Assembly (NCBI RefSeq): GCF_038004425.1
Contig: NZ_JBBORC010000001.1
Coordinates: 287,001-351,000, forward strand
Length of the DNA: 64,000 nt
Reading direction: 5' to 3'
Origin: Solibacillus sp. FSL W7-1464
GTDB lineage: Bacteria > Bacillota > Bacilli > Bacillales_A > Planococcaceae
The translations under genes and the position numbers were made by a program. Numbering within the stretch: the first letter of the stretch is position 1; each line of letters starts with the position of its first letter. Positions 17,578-26,895 of the stretch are shown one piece after another. Under the pieces are notes generated by a model, which ran no database searches, had not been told where the DNA came from, and saw only the letters and a program-made list of their open reading frames with translations.

Positions 17578-18852
17578 TTATGAATGAGCAGGTGCTCCCT
17601 GTTTCCCTTTGTTGTTGGCGCTTGCATCTTCTTTTGCACGCTGTTTTTTCATTTTGTTTAAATCTGAACGTAAAAGTAAAGATATACCTAATGAAATTGC
17701 GATTAAGAAGCTGAATAAATAGAATACTGGAATATAGCTGTTTGTCGCTTCGTGAATTGTCGATACGATAATCGGACCAAAAATACCACCAAGTGACCAT
17801 GTTGTTAATAAATAACCGTGAATTACGCCAAGTTGCTTTGTACCGAATAAATCACTCGCGAATGCTGGTAAGTTCGAGAAGCCACCGCCATAACAACTAA
17901 CTACTAAGAAAATGAACAGTTGTAAAAGAAGGGCATTTGTCGTAAATGGTAATGTAATAAAGGCAATCAATTGAATCGTGAAGAAAATCACGAATACGTT
18001 GGAACGCCCGATATAATCTGATCCAGCCGCCCATAGTAAACGACCGCCCCCATTGAATAATCCCATTAAACCAACCATTGTCGCAGCAGCGGCAACTGAT
18101 AGACCGGCAATTTCCTGAGACATTGGCGAAGCAACAGAAATCATCATTAAACCAGATGTAACGTTAATTAAGTGCATTGCCCAAAGCATCCAGAACTGCT
18201 TCGTACGAACAGCTTCACGTGCTGACATTTGAGCGATTTCCTGAGTCTTAGTTTTACCTGTAGCAACAGCTTCCTCTACTTCACCTGGCTTAGGTGGAGC
18301 GATGTAAAGTGCACCAATCATCATTAATACAAAATAACTAATACCTAAAATAAAGTACGTGTTTGAAATTCCTACAGCATCCATTAGACTTACGGCAACC
18401 GGTGCTGTAATTAATGCACCTGAACCGAATCCTAATACCGCCATCCCCGTTGCTAAACCACGGCGATTCGGGAACCATTTAACAAGTGTTGATACTGGAG
18501 CGATATAACCGATTCCCATCCCGAGACCGCTTAATAACCCGTATGTTAACCAATATAAGACAACCGAATCCATAGCGATTGCAATCCCTGCGCCACCTTG
18601 ACCTAAACCAAAAAGTACTGCAGCAACCATCGCTGCTTTTCTCGGTCCTAATTTCTCTACTGTACTACCAAATAGTGCGGCAGCAAAACCTGCTAACCCC
18701 ATCATAATTGTAAACGCGATTGTAATTTGCGATGCATCCCATCCAAGCTCTGCGGCGATTGGATTTTTATACACACTGTATGCATAAGCTCCACCGATTG
18801 AAAGGTGAATAGCGATTGCTGATGCAGCAATTAACCAACGATTCTTTTTCAA
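17578..18852 (-). CDS. MFS transporter, oxalate:formate antiporter (OFA) family
   Basis: A 424-residue, 12-helix carrier. The start (IHLSIGGAYAYSVYKNPI), the helix-4 sequence GLLSGLGMGIGYIAPVSTLVKWFPNRRGLATG and the long cytoplasmic loop with KTKTQEIAQMSAREAV match the OFA family (YhjX/OxlT relatives). Substrates in this family include oxalate/formate and other monocarboxylates; the actual substrate here is not known. It is divergent from the flavin-reductase operon across an 800-bp AT-rich interval. The C-terminus is basic and short. Confidence 0.82.
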   Translation of the reverse strand: MKKNRWLIAASAIAIHLSIGGAYAYSVYKNPIAAELGWDASQITIAFTIMMGLAGFAAALFGSTVEKLGPRKAAMVAAVLFGLGQGGAGIAIAMDSVVLYWLTYGLLSGLGMGIGYIAPVSTLVKWFPNRRGLATGMAVLGFGSGALITAPVAVSLMDAVGISNTYFILGISYFVLMMIGALYIAPPKPGEVEEAVATGKTKTQEIAQMSAREAVRTKQFWMLWAMHLINVTSGLMMISVASPMSQEIAGLSVAAAATMVGLMGLFNGGGRLLWAAGSDYIGRSNVFVIFFTIQLIAFITLPFTTNALLLQLFIFLVVSCYGGGFSNLPAFASDLFGTKQLGVIHGYLLTTWSLGGIFGPIIVSTIHEATNSYIPVFYLFSFLIAISLGISLLLRSDLNKMKKQRAKEDASANNKGKQGAPAHS

Positions 18853-19660
18853 AAATATTCCCCCTCACACAAAAATAAATATCAGTTATACGACATTTCT
18901 CTACTTGAAGTAGTTATGTCAAAAATATGAACGTCCATGTACATAAACTTAACACTAACTTATTATTTTGCGCAAGTAGAATTTACTAGAAATAATTATC
19001 TCGAAAAAACATATATTTCTCTTTTGTGTAATGAAATTGTGCTTAAAGTAAATATTTTTTGATGGTCAAAATGCGTTGTAACGTTGATAAATCAAGGTTT
19101 TGTGAGGTTTTAGTATTAGTTTAATATAACAATATTTGAGCGGGAGGATAATATTGTAAACTATAATAAATCGTATTTAAATAACTAAAAATACTTAATT
19201 GTGCTCATTTTTTCTCTTATATGCTTAAATGAGATGAACTGAAAATACTTTTGGATTCATAATATAACAGTTACTAATACACGTGAAATTAACTCGAAAG
19301 ATACTTTATGCATTGGTAAATCAACGTTTTGCCTACAACTAAGCCCCGAAAAACTATTGTTATTATTAATTTAAAAGAATTAGGCAAAACTGTTTATAAC
19401 AGTTGAAATAAAATGAAATTTTTGAAGTTAAGCCGAAGAATTTTGTTTAAAAAAGAAATTATTTTGAGAGATGAAGGAGATTCTTTACTTTATTTACCTT
19501 AAAAAAGCCTGTAAATAGGGGCTGAAATTCACATAAAAAATGGAACTGGAGGGATATGTATAAAAATGCTTAGCCTCTATTTAAACTTAAAGAAATTAAT
19601 TGACGTGTTACGTTCTGTTCTCTAAAGTCAAATTAGTGATAAGAAAAGAGGCGAATTTTT
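18853..19660. other. AT-rich divergent intergenic region with a spaced direct repeat
   Basis: About 800 bp without a credible gene between two divergent transcription units. It contains two near-identical 19-mers (TTGATAAATCAAGGTTTTG at 19084 and TTGGTAAATCAACGTTTTG at 19313, 17 of 19 identical), each with a TTGAT..ATCAA-like dyad. They could be operator sites for one or both flanking genes. Nothing else stands out. Confidence 0.5.
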
Positions 19661-20272
19661 ATGAAAAAAATAGATCCAAAACTATTATCCGAACGTGAAA
19701 ATTATAAGTTTTTGATTGGCTCCATTATTCCGAGACCGATTGCTTTTGTCACATCCGTTTCCAAAGAAGGTGTTGTAAACGCGGCACCCTTTAGTTTCTT
19801 CAATATTGTATCTTCAAATCCGCCGATGATTTCGGTAAGTATCCAACGAAAAAAAGGGGATCAAAAAGATACAGCGAGAAATATTTGTGAAAATGAGCAA
19901 TTTGTTGTTCATATTGTCGATACTGATAATGTAAAGCAAGTAAATGAAACTGCAGCGAACTTGCCGCCAAACGAAAGTGAAGTAGCACTTGCGGGAATGA
20001 CATTGGTAAAGAGCGAAAAAATCGATGTCCCGGGTGTGAAGGAAGCAAAAGTCCGACTGGAATGTGTCCTTGAAAAAGCATTGGAACTTGGCGGCGATGA
20101 TGAAACTGTCGGCTGTGATCTGATTATCGGAAAAGTCGTGTACTATCATATAGAAGAAACTCTGTATGAAGATGGTCGAATTGATCCGGACGGTCTTGGC
20201 GCAATAAGCCGTCTTGCGGGAAATGACTATGCAAAAATCGGCGAGCAATTTACAATTGAGCGCCCGCGCTAA
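19661..20272 (+). CDS. Flavin reductase-like (split-barrel FMN-binding) protein
   Basis: A 203-residue protein of the flavin reductase-like/DIM6 family. The segments IPRPIAFVTSVSKEGVVNAAPFSFFNIVSSNPPMISVS and RDTARNI-type sequence (KDTARNICENEQFVVHIV) are the flavin-binding core. Such proteins bind FMN and act as NAD(P)H:flavin oxidoreductases or unknown flavoproteins. The gene is followed after 20 bp by an enolase-superfamily gene and then a GNAT gene, so the three are probably an operon. Ribosome site AAAGAGG is modest. Confidence 0.85.
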   Translation: MKKIDPKLLSERENYKFLIGSIIPRPIAFVTSVSKEGVVNAAPFSFFNIVSSNPPMISVSIQRKKGDQKDTARNICENEQFVVHIVDTDNVKQVNETAANLPPNESEVALAGMTLVKSEKIDVPGVKEAKVRLECVLEKALELGGDDETVGCDLIIGKVVYYHIEETLYEDGRIDPDGLGAISRLAGNDYAKIGEQFTIERPR

Positions 20273-20292
20273 ATAAAGGAGAACAATGGAAA

Positions 20293-21402
20293 ATGCAAAT
20301 CAAAACAATTGAATTATTTAATATTGAATTACCATTAATTGAACCATTTATCGTGAGCTACGGGACTTATCCGAACATGCCATCCATTATTGTAAAGATG
20401 ACATCACAATGCGGGTTAGTCGGCTGGGGAGAGGCAGTGCCGGATGAACATGTGACAGGTGAAACATTGGAAGGCACGTATGCTGTATTAAAACATACGC
20501 TTGCCCCAGCAATGATTGGGGAAAACGCGATGAATTTTGAAAAGATCCATGCCAAAATGGACGCGCTTATCTACAGTGCTCCGGCTGCCAAAGCGGCAAT
20601 CGATATCGCTTGCTTTGATCTGGCTGGGAAAAAACTTGGAATGCCTGCCTACCAGTTAACAGGCGGACGTTACTATGAGAAGTTTCCGATTACACATGTG
20701 TTAAGCATCGGAACACCTGAAAAGATGGCAAATGAAGCGGCAGAACGTGTGGAAATGGGATACAACTCATTCAAGATGAAAGTCGGACGCGATGTTGCGA
20801 GTGATGTTGCCCGCATAAAAGCAGTACGTGAACGTGTCGGAAATGAAATTGCAATTCGTGTTGATGTTAATCAAGGTTGGGTAAACAGTTCAACAACGAT
20901 GCAAGCAGTTCGTGAGCTGGAGAAATTGAACATCGACTGGCTTGAACAGCCGGTACGTGCAGATGATATTGATGGTATGGTTGAAATTAAATCGAAAACA
21001 TCGATTCCTGTCATGATTGACGAAGGTTTACGAGGTGTACGTGAAATGCGCGAAATTATTGCGAAGCGTGCAGCGGACAAAGTGAATATTAAGTTGATGA
21101 AATGTGGAGGAATGTATCCGGCGATGAAGCTTGCCCATATGGCGGAAATGGCGGGAATTGAATGCCAAATCGGTTCAATGGTCGAGTCATCGGTCGGTTC
21201 TGCGGCAGGTTTCCATGTAGCTTTCTCGAACAAAGTATTTACGAGTGTAGAATTAACAGGACCGTTAAAATTCTCGAAAGATATCGGAAACCTTCAATAT
21301 AATGTTCCATTTATTCAGTTGAATGAACGTGCAGGGTTAGGTGTCGATGTGGACGAAGCGATATTAGCGGAATTAACACGTGAGCATAGTGTGGTGCAGT
21401 AA
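20293..21402 (+). CDS. Enolase-superfamily enzyme, muconate-lactonizing subgroup (racemase/epimerase type)
   Basis: A 369-residue protein with the capping domain and TIM barrel of the MLE subgroup. Acid-base lysines are in SFKMKVG (KxK, near residue 163). Metal ligands are in RVDVNQGW, WLEQPV and MIDEGL, and the second-face lysine is in KLMKCGG. Known activities include cis,cis-muconate cycloisomerase, o-succinylbenzoate synthase/N-succinylamino acid racemase and dipeptide epimerase. The adjacent GNAT acyltransferase gene favours an N-acylamino-acid racemase or dipeptide epimerase over aromatic degradation, but this is inference. Confidence 0.85.
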   Translation: MQIKTIELFNIELPLIEPFIVSYGTYPNMPSIIVKMTSQCGLVGWGEAVPDEHVTGETLEGTYAVLKHTLAPAMIGENAMNFEKIHAKMDALIYSAPAAKAAIDIACFDLAGKKLGMPAYQLTGGRYYEKFPITHVLSIGTPEKMANEAAERVEMGYNSFKMKVGRDVASDVARIKAVRERVGNEIAIRVDVNQGWVNSSTTMQAVRELEKLNIDWLEQPVRADDIDGMVEIKSKTSIPVMIDEGLRGVREMREIIAKRAADKVNIKLMKCGGMYPAMKLAHMAEMAGIECQIGSMVESSVGSAAGFHVAFSNKVFTSVELTGPLKFSKDIGNLQYNVPFIQLNERAGLGVDVDEAILAELTREHSVVQ

Positions 21403-22080
21403 ATGATCGCATCAGGATTTTTAGGGAATGAACGATACGAAGTGTATTTATTGGATGAAACACATATACCGGAACTGATCACTTTGCAGCAGGAAGTAGT
21501 CGATGCACTGCCGGATAAAGCAATATTGCAGCCGCTTGATCATGAAGAGCTGAGCTTTATTTTAAGCGGGAACGGGCTGATGATCGGGGTTTTCGTTGAA
21601 GGAAAGCTAATTGCATTCCGGGCACTGCTGGAACCAATGATTGATGAAGAACATTTAGGCTATGATATTGGCTTGAAAACAGAGGAAGAACTGCGAAAAG
21701 TGCTGTATCAGGAAATTTCCAATGTACATCCGGATTATCGCGGTTATCGTCTGCAGCGTACGATGGCGGACATCATTATGCAGCAAGTGGATGAATCGAA
21801 ATTTAATACAGTTTGTGCAACGGTCATGCCAGGCAATATCGCAAGTTTAAAGGACAAGTTTTCGCAAAATATGCATATAGCAGCATTGAAGCTGAAGTAT
21901 GGCGGGAAACTGCGCTATGTGTTTATGAAGTCTCTTCCTTATAAGGGGTATGATTGGTCTGAAGAACAGTATGTCCCGATGGAAAATACAGAGGCGCAGC
22001 AGCAGCTTCTTAAATCAGGCTATATCGGTATATCGATGAAAGCGGATGGGCCGGACTGGCTGATACAATATGTAAAATAA
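21403..22080 (+). CDS. GNAT-family N-acyltransferase
   Basis: A 225-residue protein whose central segment VHPDYRGYRLQRTMADIIMQQV has the acyl-CoA-binding motif A of GNAT enzymes. A preceding strand reads MIGVFVEGKLIAFRALLEP. The start codon directly follows the stop of the enolase-superfamily gene with no ribosome site of its own, so translation is probably coupled. The acyl acceptor is unknown. Operons of a GNAT succinyltransferase and an N-succinylamino acid racemase convert D- to L-amino acids in some Bacillales, and this pair could be one. Confidence 0.75.
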   Translation: MIASGFLGNERYEVYLLDETHIPELITLQQEVVDALPDKAILQPLDHEELSFILSGNGLMIGVFVEGKLIAFRALLEPMIDEEHLGYDIGLKTEEELRKVLYQEISNVHPDYRGYRLQRTMADIIMQQVDESKFNTVCATVMPGNIASLKDKFSQNMHIAALKLKYGGKLRYVFMKSLPYKGYDWSEEQYVPMENTEAQQQLLKSGYIGISMKADGPDWLIQYVK

Positions 22081-22121
22081 TAAAGGATGTGGCGATAATC
22101 AGTTAATCGCCACATCCTTTA
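22081..22121. terminator. Bidirectional terminator
   Basis: A 16-bp perfect stem (TAAAGGATGTGGCGAT with ATCGCCACATCCTTTA) directly after the GNAT gene. It is also downstream of the small minus-strand gene at 22158. Confidence 0.88.
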
Positions 22122-22157
22122 TCGATTTAATTCCGTCCATGTCGTATGAATACTCCT

Positions 22158-22265
22158 TTAAATATCATTGTCGTCAAAGCAATCTAGATCGTAGCAATCA
22201 CCGTTATCTTCGTATAGGTAAGATACGTCATTTTCGTCAGATGCAATGTAAGTATAGTTTGGCAT
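22158..22265 (-). CDS. Very small acidic protein (35 aa)
   Basis: A 35-codon gene starting MPNYTYIASDENDVSYLYED and ending DDNDI. It has nine Asp and two Glu, no Lys or Arg, and two Cys. An AAGGAG site (22275-22280) lies 9 bp upstream of the ATG, and the strong terminator at 22081-22121 lies downstream. Its strongly biased composition and clean translation signals argue for a real gene. No family is recognised. The acidic, aromatic pattern could suit a metal-binding or inhibitor peptide, but that is only a guess. Confidence 0.6.
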   Translation of the reverse strand: MPNYTYIASDENDVSYLYEDNGDCYDLDCFDDNDI

Positions 22266-22597
22266 GTGTATCAACTCCTTTTCATAATTATAAAATATTC
22301 AGAAAATTAAGTAAAGTGTTTTTTTAAAGGTCGGCAGCTTATAGAAATTACGAAGAACGCCGTGAAATCTATATTTAAAGGCATTGGTTTCGCTTTCATT
22401 TCTATAAAATTATTATAAATTTAATTCGTTTTCATACAGGTTTTCATACATAAATGGCTGAGCAGTTGTGATGTAAAGGACCAAAATGTTGAAAAATGGA
22501 TATTTTGGTCTTTTCTATTGAATTGATTTATCGGAAAGTTTATATGAAGTTCATATAGCTCCTTTATAATGCAGAGGTGTTAAAAAGGAGGATATCG
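22266..22597. other. Intergenic region with a hairpin and a palindromic operator candidate
   Basis: Contains a GACCAAAAT/ATTTTGGTC hairpin (22484-22512) with T-rich tail, a perfect 8-1-8 palindrome at 22541, and TATAAT at about 22566. Otherwise AT-rich with nothing recognisable. Confidence 0.55.
22541..22557. promoter_or_regulatory. Perfect palindrome upstream of the MMPL exporter
   Basis: TATATGAA-G-TTCATATA is a perfect 17-bp palindrome ending about 8 bp before a TATAAT -10 candidate and 41 bp before the MMPL start codon. The position would let a bound dimer block or recruit RNA polymerase. No regulator gene of the TetR or MarR type is adjacent. Confidence 0.5.
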
Positions 22598-24700
22598 ATG
22601 AACAAGTTTTTAAATCCAATTACAGATTGGGTCTCAACAAAACGCGGTGCCTGGATTACACTCATTGTCTGGCTTGTGTTGATGATTGGCTTAAGCGCCG
22701 GTCCAATGCTAAGTGAATATAAAGTGACAAACTTCCAATCACTGCCGGATGATGCACAATCAATTATCGCTGAAAATAAGTTAAGCGAGTACTTCCCGAA
22801 TGATGAAGGAACACCCGGTATATTGGTTTTCCATAATAAAAACGGGGAAATTAACGTCGACAGCGTAAAAGAAATTTTAAATGCAGTGATTGAGGAAAAC
22901 ATTGAAGGTGTTGACCAAATTGTTGACATTTCAAACTTGCCGCCACAAGCTTTAGCAGGGTTCACGTCGGAAGATAAATCGACGATGATCGTGCCGATGA
23001 CGCTTGAGCAAGGTCTTGGAAATTCGGAATATGCGGAAATTAATGATTTTGCATCTGAAATCGGAAATGAAGCTGCCGAAAAAACAGGAGATACACAGTT
23101 CTATATTACTGGTCCAGCAGGGATTGCCGGCGATACAGTAAAACTGTTTGAACAAGCAGACTTACAGCTATTATTCGCAACAATCGGGATTATTTTAGTT
23201 CTATTAATCATTATTTACCGTTCTCCGCTTTTAGCGATTATTCCGTTACTGGCAACGGTTATTGTTTATCAAGTAGTAAATCAGTCGGTTGCATTAATGG
23301 GGGCAGCTGGTCTAGAAATCAATAACTCTACAACATCGATTATGAGTATCCTATTGTTTGCTGCAGTAATCGATTACTCATTATTCGTGTTCTCGCGCTA
23401 CCGTGAAGAACTGAACCATTACGAAAACAAATATGAAGCGATGAAATATGCGATGCGTGCAACTGGCGAGCCGGTATTCTTTGCGGGCGGAACAGTATTG
23501 GCAGCAATGCTTGTATTATTCTTCGCAGATTTCCGTGACTACCAAAACTTCGCGCCGATCTTTGGTACAGCCGTATTTGTTATTATGCTAGGTTCAATTA
23601 CATTAGTACCGGCGCTATTCGCGTTATTTGGCCGTAAAGCATTCTGGCCGAAAGTACCGAAATTTGGTGAGACAAAAGAAGTAAAGCATGGAATTTGGGG
23701 AGCAATTGCCAAGTTTGTCGTAAACAAACCTTATTTATCAGGTGGATTAGTCCTGATATTCATGATTATTACTTCATTAAATGTGTTCAATTTAGATTAC
23801 GAATTTGATACGGTAAAATCTTTCCCTGAAGAATTGCCATCACGTGTCGGCTATGAAATCGTCGAGTCGCGCTTTGATAAAGGGGAACTTGCACCGACTT
23901 CACTATTGGTCGAAAGTGAACAGGCATTAACAGAACAGCAAAAGCAAGATTTAACGGAAGCGTTATTAGCTGAAGATGAAATTGCGTCTGTTCGTCCATC
24001 AGCCGTTTCGGAAGATGAAACAAAGCTGAAATTATCAATGGCTTTTGATTTAAATCCATATGATCCGGAAGCGATCGATAAGCTTGAAGAAATGCGTGAA
24101 AACAGCGCGGATTATTTAGCGGCAGCCGGCATTGACGGTGAGCTGCACTTTGCTGGAACAACAGCAAAACTGCTGGATGAACGCGATGTAAACAACGGTG
24201 ATATTATTAAAATTGTAGTTTTAGAGACGATTTTAATTCTAGTATTATTATTTGTCCTTACGAAGTCTTGGAAAATGCCGATTTACATGATGGCCACAAT
24301 TTTAGTTTCTTATTTATCTGCATTAGGATTGGGCATCTTCCTTGTTGATGTATTATTTGGCTATGATGCGATCAGTACGCGTGTGCCTGTCTATGCATTC
24401 GTATTCCTAGTTGCGCTAGGTATTGATTACAACATTATTTTAGTGTCTCGATTCCTTGAAGAGCGTAAACGTTCAACAGTGAAACAGGCGCTGGAGATTG
24501 CTATCCGTAATACTGGCGGCGTTATTTCGTCAGCAGGTATTATACTCGCAGCAACTTTTGCGGCATTAATGACAATGCCGATTGCCGATCTATTCGTATT
24601 CGGCTTTATCGTTGCGGTAGGTATTCTTATTGATACATTCCTAGTACGCGGTATGTTATTGCCAATGCTGATATTAACATTTGAAAAAGACAAGAAGTAA
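22598..24700 (+). CDS. MMPL/RND-family membrane exporter
   Basis: A 700-residue polytopic protein with the duplicated RND architecture. Each half has one helix, a large extracellular domain, then five helices. MMPL signatures include SIMSILLFAAVIDYSLFVFSRYREEL (about 245-270) and ALGIDYNIILVSRFLEERKRSTVKQAL in the second half, with the conserved GxDY-type aspartates that couple to protons. Such proteins export lipids, drugs or peptides. An AAAGGAGG site sets the start at MNKFLNPIT rather than seven codons upstream. It is followed by a terminator and a two-component system. Confidence 0.88.
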   Translation: MNKFLNPITDWVSTKRGAWITLIVWLVLMIGLSAGPMLSEYKVTNFQSLPDDAQSIIAENKLSEYFPNDEGTPGILVFHNKNGEINVDSVKEILNAVIEENIEGVDQIVDISNLPPQALAGFTSEDKSTMIVPMTLEQGLGNSEYAEINDFASEIGNEAAEKTGDTQFYITGPAGIAGDTVKLFEQADLQLLFATIGIILVLLIIIYRSPLLAIIPLLATVIVYQVVNQSVALMGAAGLEINNSTTSIMSILLFAAVIDYSLFVFSRYREELNHYENKYEAMKYAMRATGEPVFFAGGTVLAAMLVLFFADFRDYQNFAPIFGTAVFVIMLGSITLVPALFALFGRKAFWPKVPKFGETKEVKHGIWGAIAKFVVNKPYLSGGLVLIFMIITSLNVFNLDYEFDTVKSFPEELPSRVGYEIVESRFDKGELAPTSLLVESEQALTEQQKQDLTEALLAEDEIASVRPSAVSEDETKLKLSMAFDLNPYDPEAIDKLEEMRENSADYLAAAGIDGELHFAGTTAKLLDERDVNNGDIIKIVVLETILILVLLFVLTKSWKMPIYMMATILVSYLSALGLGIFLVDVLFGYDAISTRVPVYAFVFLVALGIDYNIILVSRFLEERKRSTVKQALEIAIRNTGGVISSAGIILAATFAALMTMPIADLFVFGFIVAVGILIDTFLVRGMLLPMLILTFEKDKK

Positions 24701-24710
24701 TGGTTAGATG

Positions 24711-24739
24711 AAGGGACATCGAGAAATTCGATGTCTCTT
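24711..24739 (+). terminator. Terminator after the MMPL gene
   Basis: A 12-bp stem (AAGGGACATCGA against TCGATGTCTCTT with one G-T pair) followed by a T-run. Confidence 0.85.
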
Positions 24740-24804
24740 TTTATGGATAGAATGATAATAAATTTAGATGTAAGAGAAATTAACATATAAAAGGCGGTGA
24801 TTCA

Positions 24805-25473
24805 ATGCGGATATTAGTTGTAGATGATGATGCATTTATACGAAAATTAATCGGCATCCATTTGAAAAAAGAAGGGTTCGAAGCGCTGTTTGCAAGTGAT
24901 GGTATGGAAGCATTAAATATATTGCAGCAGGAGCCGGTCGATTTGGCGATTGTCGATGTAATGATGCCGAAAATGGATGGCATAAGTTTGACGAAAAATC
25001 TTGCTGAAATCGGTGTACCCGTATTGATGCTGACTGCAAAAACAACGCTTGATGATAAGGAAAAAGGTTTTTTGGCAGGGGCAGATGATTATATGGTGAA
25101 GCCATTTGAACCGAAAGAACTGCTGTTTAGAGTGCGCGCGATTTTACGACGCTTTCAAAAAGTTGAGCGCAGCCAAATAAAGATTGCCAATATGCTCATT
25201 GACCGGCAAACGTATGAAGTGAAAGTAGGAGAGCAGGTATCGTTATTGCCTCTTAAAGAGTTTGAGCTATTAAGCATACTGTGTTCAAGACCGGAAGTCG
25301 TATTTACACGTGATCAGCTGATGGAACAAGTATGGGGCTATGATTATGACGGCGATGATTTTACACTGACAACACATATTAAGCGTCTGCGCAGCCGTTT
25401 GGAAGAAGTGAATGCACAGGTGAAAATTCAAACCGTACGTGGAATCGGCTATAAAATTGAGGAATTGAAATGA
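24805..25473 (+). CDS. Response regulator, OmpR/PhoB family
   Basis: A 222-residue regulator. The receiver domain (1-115) has the acidic pair in VVDDDAF, the phosphoacceptor Asp in DLAIVDVMMPKMDG (near residue 52) and the switch lysine in MVKPFEP. The C-terminal winged helix (about 128-220) includes LLPLKEFELLSIL, VFTRDQLMEQVWGYDYDGDDFTLTTHIKRLR and VRGIGYKIEE. It overlaps the kinase gene by 4 bp (ATGA). The targets are unknown; the neighbouring exporter is a natural candidate. Confidence 0.93.
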   Translation: MRILVVDDDAFIRKLIGIHLKKEGFEALFASDGMEALNILQQEPVDLAIVDVMMPKMDGISLTKNLAEIGVPVLMLTAKTTLDDKEKGFLAGADDYMVKPFEPKELLFRVRAILRRFQKVERSQIKIANMLIDRQTYEVKVGEQVSLLPLKEFELLSILCSRPEVVFTRDQLMEQVWGYDYDGDDFTLTTHIKRLRSRLEEVNAQVKIQTVRGIGYKIEELK

Positions 25474-26843
25474 AAACATTATACAGGCAATATATTATCG
25501 TGACACTGGCTGTAATCGTCATAAGCATTACGATGTCGATGCTGTTGATCGGACAAATTTATAAAGCGCAAATTCGGCCTGATACAGATGCTAAAAATTA
25601 TGGGGTAGCCCAGGAAGTTCAGCAAATTTTAAAATCAATGCCGAAAGAAAGTGCGGACGCCTACTTTGAGTCTATTGCAAAGCTCGGCTACCAAATAGGG
25701 GTTATCTATCCTGATGGTAGTTTAAAATCATATGGAAGTGCATTTAAAAAAGCACAGCTCACGCCGGAAATGTCAGGTATTGTCGGTACCGATGATGTTT
25801 ATCACGGCATTCGTGATTATAATGGTTCTTCCTACTTTATGAATCATTTCGCAAATGATATTCGAAATACAATCGGTATATCGTTTCAACTTAATGATGA
25901 AAGCTATGCATTTTTTATTCGTCAGGAAAATGCCACACTGTTTTCGGAAATGCATTTATTAATCGTTAGCTTTATTATTATTACTGCTGTCGTTATTTTA
26001 ATGACAATGATCCTGCTTGCCCGCCAGCTTGTAAGACCGTTGAAGCAATTGCAGCAGGCGACAAAGCAAATCGCTCTTGAAAATTATGATATCCAATTAA
26101 CGATTGATCGTAATGATGAGCTCGGGCAGCTTGCAACACAATTTCAAAAGATGGCCAATCGTCTCGCTGAAAATGATCAGATTAAGAAAGATTTCATCAA
26201 TAATGTATCACACGATTTTCAATCACCGTTGCTCAACATTCAAGGCTATGCGAATGTACTGAAGGACGCGGACAATACAGAAGAAGAACGTGTGCAATAT
26301 TTGGAGATTATTGAGCAGGAAACGAAGCGCCTTTCCGCATTAACAAAGCAATTGCTTTTACTGAGCTCGCTTGATCAGAAAAATTTACCGGTTCAAAAAA
26401 AGACCTATTCGTTAGACAAACAGTTGAAGGAACGGCTATTTTCAAAGCGATGGAAACTGGACGATAAGCAGATGGAGCTTGTATACGAACTGGAACCGGT
26501 TGAAGTTTTTGCAGATGAGCAATTAATGGAGCAAGTTTGGGACAATCTGCTGTCAAATGCTATTCGCTACAGCGAGGATAAAGGGAAAATTATTGTAACA
26601 TGCAGTAAAAAGGACAATCAGATTTTTGTAACGATAAAAGATAACGGGATCGGTATTCCTGAAGAAGCACTTGAAAAAGTGAAGGAACGATTTTACCGGG
26701 TAGACCCATCACGCTCAAGTCAAAGCAGCGGGTTAGGTTTGGCGATTGTAACAGAAATCGTTAACCGGCATGCGGGACAGTTTACAATTGAAAGCGAGCT
26801 TGGAAAGGGAACTATAGTGACAGTTGTTTTAAATGTCCATTAA
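25470..26843 (+). CDS. Sensor histidine kinase (two-component)
   Basis: A 457-residue membrane kinase. Transmembrane helices lie at about residues 8-30 and 165-188, enclosing an extracellular sensor domain of about 130 residues. A HAMP domain (about 190-240) and the H-box NNVSHDFQSPLLNIQGYANVL (His near 247) follow. The N box (DNLLSNAIRYS), G1 (DNGIGIPEE) and G2 (GLGLAIV) motifs are all present. The H-box has Phe-Gln where many kinases have Leu-Lys/Arg-Thr. It is translationally coupled to the response regulator. Confidence 0.93.
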   Translation: MKTLYRQYIIVTLAVIVISITMSMLLIGQIYKAQIRPDTDAKNYGVAQEVQQILKSMPKESADAYFESIAKLGYQIGVIYPDGSLKSYGSAFKKAQLTPEMSGIVGTDDVYHGIRDYNGSSYFMNHFANDIRNTIGISFQLNDESYAFFIRQENATLFSEMHLLIVSFIIITAVVILMTMILLARQLVRPLKQLQQATKQIALENYDIQLTIDRNDELGQLATQFQKMANRLAENDQIKKDFINNVSHDFQSPLLNIQGYANVLKDADNTEEERVQYLEIIEQETKRLSALTKQLLLLSSLDQKNLPVQKKTYSLDKQLKERLFSKRWKLDDKQMELVYELEPVEVFADEQLMEQVWDNLLSNAIRYSEDKGKIIVTCSKKDNQIFVTIKDNGIGIPEEALEKVKERFYRVDPSRSSQSSGLGLAIVTEIVNRHAGQFTIESELGKGTIVTVVLNVH

Positions 26844-26850
26844 TAGAAGA

Positions 26851-26890
26851 AGGGCGCGTTAAAAGTGGAGTGAGACTTTTAACGCGCCTC
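26851..26890. terminator. Terminator between the kinase gene and the convergent sugar kinase
   Basis: A 14-bp perfect stem (GGCGCGTTAAAAGT/ACTTTTAACGCGCC) followed by TCTTTTATT on the plus strand. Confidence 0.88.
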
Positions 26891-26895
26891 TTTTA

